Source: Paraspadella gotoi (lineage: Eukaryota; Chaetognatha). Taken from it: a DNA stretch of 64,000 nucleotides. Below, piece by piece: positions 51,826-64,000 of this stretch. A program made the position numbers and the translations under genes. The stretch spans positions 29,191,997 through 29,255,996 of the forward strand of contig CM119263.1 in NCBI GenBank assembly GCA_051294375.1, written 5' to 3'. The notes under the pieces are model-generated. The model was given only the letters and a program-made list of their open reading frames with translations, was not told where the DNA came from and searched no databases. Positions within the stretch are counted from its first letter, which is position 1. Every line of letters begins with the position of its first letter.

Positions 51826-52127
51826 TCCGTCTTTGCCTCCAAGTTCGCAACGCAGGAATTCTGCAAACTGTCTTTTTTTTTCAATAAACAGAAGAGATCG
51901 TGATTGGACGGAAAAACTTTAAAGATTTCACGTCGATTTGAGATGAGTCAATATTTGGCGGGAATTTTATTTTAGTATCAATCTTTGGGAATTAAGATTC
52001 TCTTTTGATTTATTGTATTTAAGTCCGTTTGCAATTTAATTAGACTGAGTTGAATTATTGTAATCTTTTGCCTCAACTGTTTAACTACCTCGTTTCTAAA
52101 GTCAAGCTTAATCGATGAAAAATATAT

Positions 52128-52190
52128 GAAAAAGGTACAACCAATATAAAAACTATCCATTCATTTAATAAATAAGCTATCTTGCCCCCA
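52128..52190 (-). repeat. Dispersed repeat family R1, end fragment
   Basis: Reverse copy of the family terminus: GGTACAACCAATATAAAA and CTATCCATTCATTTAATAAA. Confidence 0.65.
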
Positions 52191-52539
52191 ACTTATGTTA
52201 TTCCTAAATATCTAAAAATACTACAATCATCTATAAAAAAAATCACCATTTGAACTCAGAAACGAAAAGAAATGTTAAAAAAAAAACGAAAAATAATTTA
52301 AACATAGAAAGAAAGATCAAAAAGAAAAAAGAATATAAAAGTAAACAAAAATGAAAAGTAAACAGAACAAAAGTTGATAGAATTTGTTGACCGAACAAGT
52401 TGACAGGTCGTAAAGGCGCAAGGCAAATGAACTTTATATAACTATATAATTATTTACTATATAACTATATATAACTTACATTGTAAGAACGAAAAATTTG
52501 ATATAGAATTTGATTAAAATAAAGTAAAGAGGGAGTGGC

Positions 52540-52572
<33 letters not shown>

Positions 52573-53597
52573 GAGAAAGAGTGGAGACAGAGATACGGAA
52601 AAATGAGAAACAGAGTAAGAGAGGAACAGAGAAAGAGTGAGAGAAAGAGGAACAGAGAAAGAGTGAGAGAAACAGGAAAAACGCAGACAGAGAAAGAGAC
52701 AAAGAAACAAAGAGACAAACGTTGAATACAAATTTCATCCCGTTTTCAACCCTTGATCGACCTTCCGAAAACTTTCCCCTTCTTTTTTTTTTTAAATGTT
52801 AAGAGTTTAATCAAATTTTCGAACTAATTATCTCCAAAATTCTTAATAAGGACGAAAGTAACAAAGGAAAAAAGGTGAAGCAGGAAAATAAACCGTCACT
52901 GCCGATCATCATCTCCGGACGAATCCGGCATCGACCGGACGGGAAGGGAAAAAAGACGGTGGTTAATTTTAATGTGTTGCGCCGCATTTAGTTTTTTGTT
53001 ACGAAATTACGTTTATATAATTATAATAAACGGATATATATAATAAATTATTTATCTGCAAAGTTTTAACCCCATTAAATTTTAGATTATATAAATAATA
53101 TTACATTCACTTTTTGGTTTTATATATATAATTATTTTGTTAATTATAATACTATGCAGTACACAGATATACACATATTTGTTAAAAAACTTTTGTAGTA
53201 TATAATCATTCTACAGCGTATTCATCAATCAAATTTTTTTTCATCTTAGTTAAAAATATTTAAAATAAAAATTGGAGCAAAATGTGTCTTCTAGACTTGT
53301 TCCGAGACTTCTCTCGGCTAAAACAAAAGTTTATAAACTCTATAGAATTAATTCAATTTGGGAAATTCAAAAGGTGAGACGTTTAATTGCCCTTTTTTTT
53401 TCTCGGTCGCGACCGCTAGAGGGATCGATACTCGTTAATCATATTCGATTTCCGCGATAGAAAAAGTGACGCGGTATTGGAGTATTTAAAAAAAAATAAG
53501 TTATTTAAGTTTGAAAGATGTAAGTTCAAGGTCGCGAGAAAGAGCGCCTTCTCTCTACCAAAGCAATTTTAATGTCGAGTTTCAAATGATTTTATAA

Positions 53598-53688
53598 GTA
53601 TGAAATCGGTACAACTGATAGAGAATTATCCCTTCATTATTTGATAAGTTAAAAATTTTGTCTCTGACTTTGGACAGGCTGTCTTGAT
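53598..53688 (-). repeat. Dispersed repeat family R1, partial copy
   Basis: Reverse copy containing GCCTGTCCAAAGTCAGAGAC and ending in TTGTACCGATTTCAT. Confidence 0.65.
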
Positions 53689-54029
53689 TCTGATTGATTG
53701 ATTGATTCTGTCATAGTTTGTTACTGCGAAATATGAGAAGGAAAAAACTCAATCATCGTTGGTTTTATTAAAGTGAATAGACTTTTGAGCTCAAAGATAC
53801 TAAGGACTACACAATAAAATAGGCCAAACGCGAAACTCAGTTCATTGAAATATCTTCCTTTCAGAAAAAAAGAAAAGAAAACAAAAAAACAACAATTTAG
53901 ACAAAAGAACAACAGTCGAGATAAAAGAACAACAGTGGACTGAAACTAAACTCGAATCGATGACAAATAATTGTTTACAGATTTTGATCTTAGATCGACA
54001 GACGGAAGATGCAAAACTCTCGCCTTTTT

Positions 54030-54030
<1 letters not shown>

Positions 54031-54094
<64 letters not shown>
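54031..54094. repeat. (CT)n microsatellite
   Basis: About 62 bp of CT. A (GTC)n run follows at 54221-54261. Confidence 0.95.
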
Positions 54095-54098
<4 letters not shown>

Positions 54099-54221
54099 GC
54101 AACAACGAAATATAGCAATTGCCGTCTCCTTGCCATCTCCTTCCGCCGTCTCATCGACCTCGCGTCGTCTTCTTCGTGTCCAGGCGACAACTGCATGCTT
54201 TACTATCTGTCCATTTGATCA

Positions 54222-54257
<36 letters not shown>

Positions 54258-54367
54258 TCGTCGGCACGCGACTGCAACTTCGCAACTGCGCACCAGACTG
54301 AGAAAAGAAATCTCCCTCATGTTAAGTTTCGATGCCAGGGATGAATAAAACTATATTAACTAAGCAC

Positions 54368-54514
54368 TGTGGGTGTTAATAAACTAAACTGTGAGAGCGT
54401 CTTGATTTAAAGTTTGCAGGGTCTTGCCTTACTTAACCCACCGTAGCCTGTCCAAAGTCTGGGGATATTTATTAATTAAATGGATGACTAATTATATATT
54501 GGTTGTATATACAA
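54368..54514 (+). repeat. Dispersed repeat family R1, near-full copy
   Basis: Aligns by eye with 32761-32951: ACTGTGAGAGCGTCTTGATT, GCCTGTCCAAAGTCTGGGG and ATTGGTTGTATA. Confidence 0.7.
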
Positions 54515-54689
54515 TTATACATTTGAGTTTTCTATTTCACTTTTATCGATTTGTCAAATAGATATAGTACTGCCAAAGTGTTCCATAAATCTATTTTCAT
54601 TTGATACAGTAAAGGACACTCGGCGCTGCATACTACTGCGTACTACCGCATTTTACTGCTTTAAACGATGATTGCAATACTATAGAAAA

Positions 54690-54852
54690 TCGGACAGTTC
54701 GTCTTGATTGCAAGCTTTTAGGGTTCAGCAATATTATTATTTACTAAAAGGGACGGAAGCCTCAATTAACCTTTGTCAAAGCACGTAGAAAGATAACCTA
54801 ATTAATGAATGAATGGATAATTATTGTATTGGTTGTACCAATTTTATAACTT
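54690..54852 (+). repeat. Dispersed repeat family R1, diverged copy
   Basis: Starts near CAGTTCGTCTTGATTGCAAG and ends ATGAATGGATAATTATTG then TTGGTTGTACCAATTTTATA. Confidence 0.65.
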
Positions 54853-54889
54853 GACATGACATGACGTGACATAACTCGATATAACATTA

Positions 54890-55980
54890 AAATTCATATA
54901 ATATTCCCCCCGATCTTCTTCGTCCGTTCATGTTCGATCGTCCTTCAATCCTTCTTCGTTTTGCTTCATCCTTAAATCGCACCTTCGCTTTCCGCTGAAT
55001 CCGGACATCCTTGTAAGGACATCCTCTTGCGGACATCCTCGTACGGACAGCCTCGAACGGACTTCTTCGTTCTCGCGAATTTTGTATTATACATATAAAC
55101 TTGTTCGACTGTGTTCGATAGATACCAACGAAAATATATTTAAGAAGAATTTTCTCACATTTAGTATCAGAAGAAATATTTCCTTGTATTAAACTGGGAT
55201 AAATCACAAGGGATAATTTCTAAAAACAGTAATGATGATGATAATGTAAAATACATTAAGGTTATTATAAAAGGAAATATCATTAGGAAATATCGAAATA
55301 AAAAGGAACATATCTCGACTTCATATTTTGCTTTTCTCATAGTAAACAAAAAACAAATGACCATCTCTGCCCCAGCGCCAAATTTAAAATCGACCACGAA
55401 AACAAAAGGTAAACAAACTCTCCTTATTTTCGATTTTTCAAAGGTTTATTACGACAATTATCTTCCGAATTGTTAATTATCGAAAATAATACAAAAGAAT
55501 GTTGAAAAAAAAAAATCGAAAATTGGATTTAAAAATTAAATATTGAAACGGATCGACATACGGACGCAAAACAACGCTTGATTCTAATTCAAATTAATAA
55601 ATAATAAGATAGAAAACAACAAAACAATGGATTTGTTTTTTTGATTTTTTTTTTTTTTTGCTAGCGTATATTAGATAGATAAATTTACGAGTCTTTGTCT
55701 CGCAGATTTAATTTTTTGTTGAAATTTTTGTCTCATAATATCGTTAAAATGAATTAGGGGTGCGATATAAATTTAAATTTAAAGATATACCCTCGCGTTT
55801 AATGTCGACCAGGTGATAATTTATTACGCAAGGAAGGAATTGAACCTTGGAAGGTGGAACACAGGGCGAGGGGGGCATCGGGGCAACTGGTACACGGCCT
55901 ACGGGGTAATGGATTTGAAAAGAGGCTTTGCTTTATCAGCTCAAGGGGGGGAAATAATAATGAGAATCTTTTAATATACT
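54890..55980. other. Intergenic, no gene recognised
   Basis: CGGACATCCTCGTA-type short repeats at 55002-55072, then AT-rich sequence. Minus 55207-54887 is open for 106 residues without motif. Confidence 0.45.
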
Positions 55981-55982
55981 AA

Positions 55983-56060
<78 letters not shown>

Positions 56061-56064
56061 GGAG
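55983..56064. repeat. (GA)n microsatellite
   Basis: GA tract with single C interruptions. Confidence 0.95.
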
Positions 56065-56681
56065 AGGCATTCCTTTTCAAACTGACAAGGAAGCGAAAGG
56101 CAAAAAAAAAAAAGGATTTAAATTATAAAAAAAAAAGAGGATGTGAAAATCTGATATGAAAAGAATCGATAAAAAGTTTAAATTTAAAAAAAAAAATATA
56201 ATTAAAAAAAAACTCGGTCACGATATCCTAGTAATTGAAGCGATAATAATAAATTTTTTAAAAAATCACTGAAAACAAAAATAGCAACGCGAATTCGAAA
56301 TATCGGATTTCGATATATGAGCAAGATTTTTTTTAAAAAATATTATTAACGCAATATACTTCATTATTGGATCATGGTTAGTGGGAAAAGGTAAGATATT
56401 GGCAACAAATATCGTAATTAAATACGATGAAAAACTTTACGTAACCTCGATATTTTTTTTTAAAATGTAATCTTAAACTGTCCACTCAAGTTGACTGGTA
56501 GATTGCTGATAAAGTTACTTTTCGTATTTTGACGGCAAAAAGTAGAACCTTGACTCTTTTTTGTCTATTTTTTTGAAAGGATAACAATTAGTTTTGTAAA
56601 CAGAGAGCAGGAAAAGTTAAAGTAGGAAAAAAAGTTTATCCGCGGGTTTGAACCCGGATCCATCGGGGCGAGGTAAAATAT

Positions 56682-56682
56682 T

Positions 56683-56765
<83 letters not shown>

Positions 56766-56766
56766 A
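56682..56766. repeat. (AAAG)n microsatellite
   Basis: About 20 AAAG units. On the minus strand it lies directly upstream of a lone B-box-like GGGTTCAAACCC at 56645-56656. Confidence 0.95.
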
Positions 56767-57202
56767 GAGAAAAAAGAAAGAAAGACCGAAAGAAAAGAAA
56801 GCAATTAAGAAAAAACCATAAAAATAACACGAATTAGTTGGAAGTTTTGACACGAAGAAAAACTACGAATATAATTGGTTTCTTAACCAACGTTGATTGG
56901 CGATTGATTGCTCTCGCACGCCTCTGATTACCGACATTTCATATCTTGGTATTGCTTACGAGATAAATAATGGAGCTGAACTTGTGTAAAATGACTAAAA
57001 ATTTAGAAAACAAAAAAAGACAAAAAGAACAACGAGTCGCGATATATAACCACGTAATCAATTCAGTTTTGTTGATTGGAAACCTTTCACGAATATCGGG
57101 GCCTGTCCGTGATTGCCTGCTTGCAAGTCACTGCTTGTATTCCTGTCTTCGAATTTGAGAATCGAACCCGATGTCGAATCGACGACGTCTCTGTCTCTGT
57201 TT

Positions 57203-57342
57203 CTCTCTCTCTCTCTCTCTCCCTCTCTCTCTCTCTTCTCTCTCCTCTCTCTCTCCTACTTTTTTAAATTTTAGATTCAAATCCGGAAAAAAATATTTCG
57301 CCGTCGGAATCTTAGGGTTTCGATGTTGTTTTCTTGTTGTTG

Positions 57343-57408
<66 letters not shown>

Positions 57409-57518
57409 CTTTCTTTCCTTCATTTATTTAGAAATGTCTATTTTTCATTGTTTCCTTCACATTTTTAATCTTTTTTTCTGTCTTTTTTTTCTTTCTTTCT
57501 TTCTTTCTTTCTTTCTTT
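57203..57518. repeat. CT, (TTG)n and (TTTC)n tracts up to gap 2
   Basis: CT at 57203-57256, TTG at 57336-57408 and TTTC at 57490-57518. Confidence 0.93.
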
Positions 57519-57776
57519 NNNNNNNNNNNNNNNNNNNNNNNNNNNNNNNNNNNNNNNNNNNNNNNNNNNNNNNNNNNNNNNNNNNNNNNNNNNNNNNNNN
57601 NNNNNNNNNNNNNNNNNNNNNNNNNNNNNNNNNNNNNNNNNNNNNNNNNNNNNNNNNNNNNNNNNNNNNNNNNNNNNNNNNNNNNNNNNNNNNNNNNNNN
57701 NNNNNNNNNNNNNNNNNNNNNNNNNNNNNNNNNNNNNNNNNNNNNNNNNNNNNNNNNNNNNNNNNNNNNNNNNNNN
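57519..57776. other. Assembly gap 2 (258 N) in a TTTC repeat
   Basis: Both flanks are TTTC repeat, so the gap is an unresolved tetranucleotide array. Confidence 0.99.
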
Positions 57777-58076
57777 TTCTTTCTCTTGGTCTCGCTCTCT
57801 ATTTGTTTTTTACGCTGCACTCATGTCAAAAATTTAATAATTAAAAAATTATAAACCTCTATCTCTCCCTCTCTCTCTCTCCCCCTCCCTCACCCCTCTT
57901 TTTTATAATTCACGGATGTCGGTTCATTTTTAGTTTTAAATAACACGTCGTCGTCGTCGTCGTCGTCGTCGTCTGCGTCGTGCGATCCGAACAAATCGAG
58001 CGACAAAACGAAAAAACGGGTCACGAGAAGAAATTAGAGCAAATAATTTTTTTTTCTTGTCTTTATCTTGATTATC

Positions 58077-58078
<2 letters not shown>

Positions 58079-58160
<82 letters not shown>
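58079..58160. repeat. (GA)n microsatellite
   Basis: About 80 bp of pure GA. Confidence 0.97.
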
Positions 58161-58162
<2 letters not shown>

Positions 58163-58473
58163 TAAGAAAATAAAAAAGTAAATGTAAGATTTAAAAATTT
58201 TAAACAAATTTGCAGAGGTAAAAGGAAATTGCGTAAATTTTTGTTTAAATGTAAAAATTCATAAAAGCAAACAAAATTTTAATTTTTACATAAATTACAA
58301 CGAGCACAACGAACAGAACGAACAATTTACCGGCAAAAAAAAGCCCGAAGGTTATAAAAAAAAAGAAGAACATGAAATGTAAAAGAAAAAAAAATTTTCC
58401 TGATTTTTATTTTTCTCTGAATTTAGAGGCGTAACCATTTCAGAGGCGGTAAAGACTTAAGTGGTCCTTTTTT

Positions 58474-58503
58474 AGTTGCGCCGCGAGTACTCGCGGAGCA
58501 ACT
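58474..58503. repeat. 30-bp palindromic repeat, copy 2, at the edge of gap 3
   Basis: AGTTGCGCCGCGAG, then TACTCGCGGAGCAACT. It differs from copy 1 at two or three positions and ends two bases before the gap. Confidence 0.8.
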
Positions 58504-58504
58504 C

Positions 58505-58963
58505 NNNNNNNNNNNNNNNNNNNNNNNNNNNNNNNNNNNNNNNNNNNNNNNNNNNNNNNNNNNNNNNNNNNNNNNNNNNNNNNNNNNNNNNNNNNNNNNN
58601 NNNNNNNNNNNNNNNNNNNNNNNNNNNNNNNNNNNNNNNNNNNNNNNNNNNNNNNNNNNNNNNNNNNNNNNNNNNNNNNNNNNNNNNNNNNNNNNNNNNN
58701 NNNNNNNNNNNNNNNNNNNNNNNNNNNNNNNNNNNNNNNNNNNNNNNNNNNNNNNNNNNNNNNNNNNNNNNNNNNNNNNNNNNNNNNNNNNNNNNNNNNN
58801 NNNNNNNNNNNNNNNNNNNNNNNNNNNNNNNNNNNNNNNNNNNNNNNNNNNNNNNNNNNNNNNNNNNNNNNNNNNNNNNNNNNNNNNNNNNNNNNNNNNN
58901 NNNNNNNNNNNNNNNNNNNNNNNNNNNNNNNNNNNNNNNNNNNNNNNNNNNNNNNNNNNNNNN
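58505..58963. other. Assembly gap 3 (459 N)
   Basis: The left edge is the 30-bp palindrome, the right edge pyrimidine-rich sequence leading to a TTTC array at 59044-59110. A repeat element boundary may be hidden here. Confidence 0.99.
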
Positions 58964-59043
58964 TTTCTTTCTCCTACTCTTTCTTTATTTCTTTCTTTCT
59001 TTCACCCTTTGTTCCTTTCTATCTTATTTTTACTTTTTCTTAT

Positions 59044-59044
59044 T

Positions 59045-59108
<64 letters not shown>

Positions 59109-59110
59109 GC
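59044..59110. repeat. (TTTC)n microsatellite
   Basis: About 16 TTTC units. Confidence 0.95.
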
Positions 59111-59272
59111 TTTCTTTCTATCTTTCTTTCTATCTCTCTTTCTCTCCTATCTCAATATCATCATAATCTCTTCTCTTGTTGCTCGAAATTTGATTTATTC
59201 TTTTTCTTCAAATTTCATGGACAAAAAACTTCGGCTTAAGATCGAGAGTCACCCACGCTACTAGTGTTGGGT

Positions 59273-59274
<2 letters not shown>

Positions 59275-59352
<78 letters not shown>
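59275..59352. repeat. (CT)n microsatellite
   Basis: About 76 bp of CT; the complementary GA tract at 59706-59750 is 350 bp away. Confidence 0.97.
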
Positions 59353-59355
<3 letters not shown>

Positions 59356-59705
59356 TCCGTCACCCCTGGGTTTATTGACCGAGGTTACATGAATTATAAT
59401 TATTTTTGATGACATAAACCTTTAATTAACGGCAAAATGTTAAAAGTTTTAATTTCGATCGAATTATGTATAATTATGTATAATTTAAAATTTCTTTTTC
59501 GCCAGCATTTACTCCTTAACAAATTGAAATATTTGTAATAATTCTAAAAATGTTCGAAAAATATAACTAATACACCTAAGTTTACATTGCGTATTACATT
59601 GCGAATACTGATACAGCACCGGACCATAAAAAATGTCAACCCATGGATTTCTTCGCGAACGATTATTCATTTTTTTACAATAATGTAAAACGAATTTACA
59701 TTTAG

Positions 59706-59706
59706 T

Positions 59707-59750
<44 letters not shown>
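59706..59750. repeat. (GA)n microsatellite
   Basis: About 44 bp of GA. Confidence 0.97.
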
Positions 59751-59752
<2 letters not shown>

Positions 59753-60465
59753 ACCCTCTTCCCTTTTCCCCCTTTTTGACTCGTTAACAAGGCTTGCGCC
59801 GAGTCTCGGCTTCTGTAGTTGAATAACCACTACAACCCAGAGCGCAGAATCACAACCTCTTCCTCCTCCTCCTCCTCCTCCTCCTCTTTTCTCGTCTGTT
59901 CCATCTTGTTCCTCATTCTCGTCCAGAGCGAGAACAGGGTTTTCAATCTCACGAGAAAAAAAAATCGTCCAAAAAATTATATTAAATTTATATTTTTAAT
60001 TTGACGCCTCGATTTTTTTTTTCTTTTTCGAAATTAAAAATAATCTTTTTCTCTCTCTCTTTCTCCCTTTTTCTTTTTAAAAGAGTGTGTGTGTGTCTCT
60101 CTCTCACTCTCGCTATCCATTTCTCTCTCTCTCTCTCTCTGCTTCAACCTCCTCTTCTTTAGAATCTTCTTCTTCCTCTTCATCTTCCTCCTCCTCCTCC
60201 TCCTCCTCCTCCTCCTCTTCTTTCTCAGACCGGTGAATGAAATGTTCAGTTTTGTCTTGTCCTTCTCAGTTTAATGTTACGTACGATGTTATAAAGAAAA
60301 AAAATAAAATAAAAATAAATAAATAAATTAAAAAAAAGAATAAAATTTTGGATCTTCTTTTTTCCCCGTTATTTTTTTGTTCTCTCTCTCTCTCTTCTCG
60401 TCGTCATCTCTCCCCTGTCCTCTCTCTCCCTTGCCTCCTCCTCCTCCTCTCTCTCTCTTCTCTCG

Positions 60466-60496
<31 letters not shown>

Positions 60497-60595
60497 TCTC
60501 TCTCACTCATATATCTTTTTCGAAATTCAAGCGCGGACCCTTCGGGCGAATTTTCGCGAAAAAAAGAGAGAGAATTGCGCAACCATACAAAAATC

Positions 60596-61027
60596 GAATG
60601 CCGCAAGTCTGGGGCATTAAAAGCCGAAAATTTATAGCATCAAATGCCGAAAGTTTGAAGCATCTAATGCCGCAAGTTTGGAGCATCGAATGCCGAAATT
60701 TTCTTTATCGGTTGATGCCGAAGTTTGGTTGTATTTATTTCCGATGCTCTGAGCATCAAATTCTGAAATTTGGATCATGACATGTTTAAAAATGATTATA
60801 TGTGATTAGAAGTTGTTAAATAAAAAAAAATTATAAGTTGAACATATATTTTTTAAACTCAAACTAATTTATGAAAAAAAAATTAAGCAAAAGATATTTA
60901 TCATATTAAAAGTTTTAAAGTCAAAGTCTCTTTTGAAATGTTTGAAGCAACAAGTTCGGAAGTTTGAGGCATCAAATACTGAAGTTTGCAGCGTCAAATG
61001 CCGTAGTTCGAAGCATTAAATACTGCG
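60596..61027. repeat. Degenerate 22-bp repeat (ATGCCGAAGTTTGGAGCATC)
   Basis: About eight copies at 60596-60780 and four at 60945-61027, separated by AT-rich DNA; probably one array interrupted later. Confidence 0.75.
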
Positions 61028-61862
61028 TGAATCCCAAATGTTTTCTCTCTCATTTTGTCGGAAAATTAATCAATTGTAAATCGTAAAAAAAAGTGATTCT
61101 GTGCACTGTAAATTTTGACTGACTTTTCCTCCCTCTCTCTCTCTCTCTCCTCTTCACACAAAAAAAAAATCAAAGTAACCTCGACGGCTTAACATTTTTT
61201 CCCTGTCCTTTTTCAATTTTTAGTGCCCTGCCTGTTCGAACGGCCTTCTAACTTTCATCATGAAATCTTCTAATCTGCAAAAGGGAAAATCAAAACCACA
61301 TTTTTCGTGAAATTTTTTTTTTAAGAAGAAAGAAAAAACTAAAAAAAAAATACAACGAAAGTCGTGTTACGACGTGCGAAAAAAAAAAAACCCCAACCAA
61401 AAAACGTCAAAACGAAACATAAGTGGTACTAATTTTGCTCCAAAATTGACTTTTTCACAGGAAAGAAAAACAAAAAAATAATTACGAAATAATAAACTTT
61501 TTTTACAAAATAAAAAACTCAACTTTCGAGTCGCTAAATCTTCGTCTGTCGAGAGGAAGGATTCGCCGGGAAAATATTTGAAATGTAAGTAAACAATTGA
61601 TTAGTATCGATTTGTATGGATATTGGTTCTTTTATCTTTTAAGTCGGAGATTTTAACAAACTTTTATTTCACATATCTCTTTCTCTCTCACGCACACACG
61701 ACGTCGCACCCTTCTAGGACTAAGTTACTCTCCACACTTCTTACTTATGTTACTTATGTTACTTCTCACACATATTTCTGACATAATCAATAAATAATAA
61801 TAATACTAATAATAATAATAAATAATAAATAATATTCAATAATCAACAAATCAATAATCTGC

Positions 61863-62215
61863 CACAGAGCTCCTCAGTTCCTCAGCTCCTCAGCCCACTA
61901 AAAAGCATTCTCCCACCTCAGAGCCCATACAAGACGCCACTAAGCTCATCCGCCACCACAAAGTCATCTGCCGCCAAGTTCAACTGCAATCACAAAGCCG
62001 ACTATCGCCCTCCCCCCACTCCGCCAAGCTTCTCTGTAACCACAAAGCCCACACTCACAGTCCGTCACACTCCCCCAAGCTCATATGCAACCACTGAGCC
62101 CACACTTACACTCCACCACATTCCGCCGATCTCATCTGCAACCACAAAGCCAACTCAAATTCCACCAACTTCATCTGCAACCACAAAGCCCCGACTCCCA
62201 CGCCACAAAGCTCAA
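61863..62215. repeat. Degenerate minisatellite of about 50-60 bp
   Basis: Units contain CTCATCTGCAACCACAAAGC and CACACTCACACTCC with C-rich drift. Confidence 0.75.
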
Positions 62216-62219
62216 CATC

Positions 62220-63560
62220 CCCCACACGTTTTGACACGAAATCATCTTCCTCGTTCGGAGGTCGAATCTCGGATTTGAAAAATGACCCAATTTTTTGAGG
62301 GAAAAAAAGGGGAAAAAAGTTGAAAAGGAAAAAAGATGGGGGGAAAAAAAGTAAAATACGGAGATTTAAAAGAGGAACAAATAGGAATAAAAAGAGCATA
62401 AATGGATAAAAAAAAGCACAAAAGAGCACCAAAGAGCATTATAGGAAATAAAATTGTCAAGTCCATTTGAAATTGACTAACAATAAATAAATATAAATAC
62501 TCAAGGGACAAACAGAAATTTGTAATTGAAAGCGAATAAATTATAATAATGGATGGAAAGTAACTGGGAGATAAAGGATGAATGTAAATTTTGAAAACGA
62601 GAGAGAGAGAGAGAGAGAGAGTTTTGCAAATATTTTATCTAATTAAAAATGATATTTCGTCCCCGACAGATCTTCTTCCAAAATTAAAAAAAAAGAAACC
62701 GTCATAAAGAGAATAAGAAGAAGAAAAAGAAGCAAATGAATGGAAAATCAGCGGACGTGGATTCCGCCCGGAGAGGGACGGACGGACGGACGGAGGGACG
62801 GGCGGACGGACGGATAGACTCCTCTCGGTTTCAGGTAAAAATAGAAAATTTAAAAAAAAAAAAAAGGAGAAGGGAGTGAGATAAAATAAAAAGGGGAAAA
62901 ATTAAAAGAAAATTGGGTAAATATCATTGAAAAGTTCAGAAATGCCGAGAGGTAAAAAAAAGGAGAGAGAGTGAGAGAGCGAGACAGAGTGAGAGAGAGA
63001 GAGAAATTTCCACTCTTCCTCTCCCTTCTATCAAATCCAAGAAAAGAAATTGAGAAACAAATGAAGTAATACGGAAATAAACGAACTAATACTAAAACAA
63101 ATGAAGTGATACGGAAATAGATGAACTAATACTAAAACAAATAAAGGGAAAAAATAAGCAAATTTATATTTTCAGTGAAACTTAAATGAAATGTGAAAGA
63201 GACTTTTTTGGCCTTTTTAGTCACAATGAACGGTGAAATCATCACCCTGTCGTTCCATCCACCTATCAGCTTAAAGTCATTAATTAGTTCGAGCCAAGTC
63301 GTGACACGAAAAATATTAAGAGTCGGATTTTAACTCCAGGCACTTATAGACTGCTAGTAAATTTAAAGTTCTAAGTGATAGCTGATTTTAAATAATCGTG
63401 ATCCAGAAATATACATTTTGTTTGATCTGTTGATAACATAAAAATAGAAAGAATATAGAAAGATACATTTCTTAGAATGTCGATACTACTATAAGTAGAA
63501 AGAGCGAGCGATTATTCTGGAAGATTGTAGAGAGAAATCCGTTCCCCTTCGTTCCTTGGG
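62220..63560. other. Intergenic, nothing recognised
   Basis: Purine-rich patches, a short GA run at 62599-62621, a (GGAC)n run at 62783-62816 and a 36-bp direct repeat (AATACTAAAACAAATGAAGT type) at 63065-63145. Confidence 0.5.
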
Positions 63561-63565
63561 ATTCC

Positions 63566-63568
<3 letters not shown>

Positions 63569-63635
<67 letters not shown>
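63569..63635. repeat. (GA)n microsatellite
   Basis: About 66 bp of pure GA. Confidence 0.97.
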
Positions 63636-63640
<5 letters not shown>

Positions 63641-64000
63641 AAGGACACGGGAATTTTAAACAAAGAGCGCTTCCCTTTCTCCGTTTTCTCATCCCAGTCT
63701 TGATCAAATTAATCATGTGCCTTTACAATTTTTTTTTACTGCGTAATTGTAAAGTGATCGCAATTAATTTTAACGATGACATTTAGAGTACGTACCTAAA
63801 ACAAAGCAACAAATTCTACTAACACGCAAGTTATGTACAAACAATACAAAAAACCAAATGCACAATCTTTTCTTAATCCCAATTTTCTCACAAGAGAAGA
63901 GAGAGAAAAAAAAAGTTAGGAGTCGAAAAAGAAAAAAAAAAGAAAAGAAAAAAAAGAAGGAAAAAAAAACGAAATGCCAAATTGGCACAACTGGAACCCG

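Noticed and set aside
56641-56670. tRNA gene suggested by a B-box-like GGGTTCAAACCC on minus
   Set aside because: Directly upstream is an AAAG array; there is no A-box, D-arm or acceptor stem.

Overview
The window looks like nuclear DNA of an invertebrate bilaterian animal. The evidence is GT-AG spliced genes, AATAAA poly(A) signals, tRNA-derived SINEs, a TGF-beta ligand, a bHLH factor and a cilium/sperm-type LRR-IQ protein. An AT-rich background carries GC-rich exons, and the DNA is unusually dense in GA/CT dinucleotide tracts, GAAA tetranucleotides and minisatellites. The sequence does not let me name the phylum. Three runs of N are assembly gaps.

Layout. 322-5282 (minus): a four-exon GDF8/GDF11-type (myostatin/myoglianin) gene. 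5283-10572: AT- and purine-rich intergenic DNA with a 24-bp minisatellite. 10573-14723 (minus): a five-exon gene for a 906-residue, mostly disordered protein I do not recognise, with an RFX-type X-box about 450 bp upstream. 16569-18896 (minus): a three-exon bHLH transcription factor whose intron splits the HLH. 18897-25586: repeats, a SINE and ambiguous GC-rich patches. 25587-34255 (plus): a complete 15-exon LRRIQ3 gene (874 residues), phase-consistent at all 14 junctions, with one probable GC-AG intron. 34256-64000: mostly repeats, including two 16-bp minisatellite arrays in opposite orientation and a dispersed repeat family, with a few weak exon-like segments on the minus strand.

Nothing links the genes as a single pathway. 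The GDF8/11 ligand and the bHLH factor could both bear on muscle or mesoderm. LRRIQ3 and the X-box gene both suggest ciliated or flagellated cells. These links are inference. The most unusual features are tandem duplications of exon-edge sequence inside LRRIQ3 introns 5 and 10, the inverted minisatellite pair at 42.5-44.3 kb, and the X-box upstream of an unrecognised gene. I found no convincing new multi-gene system.
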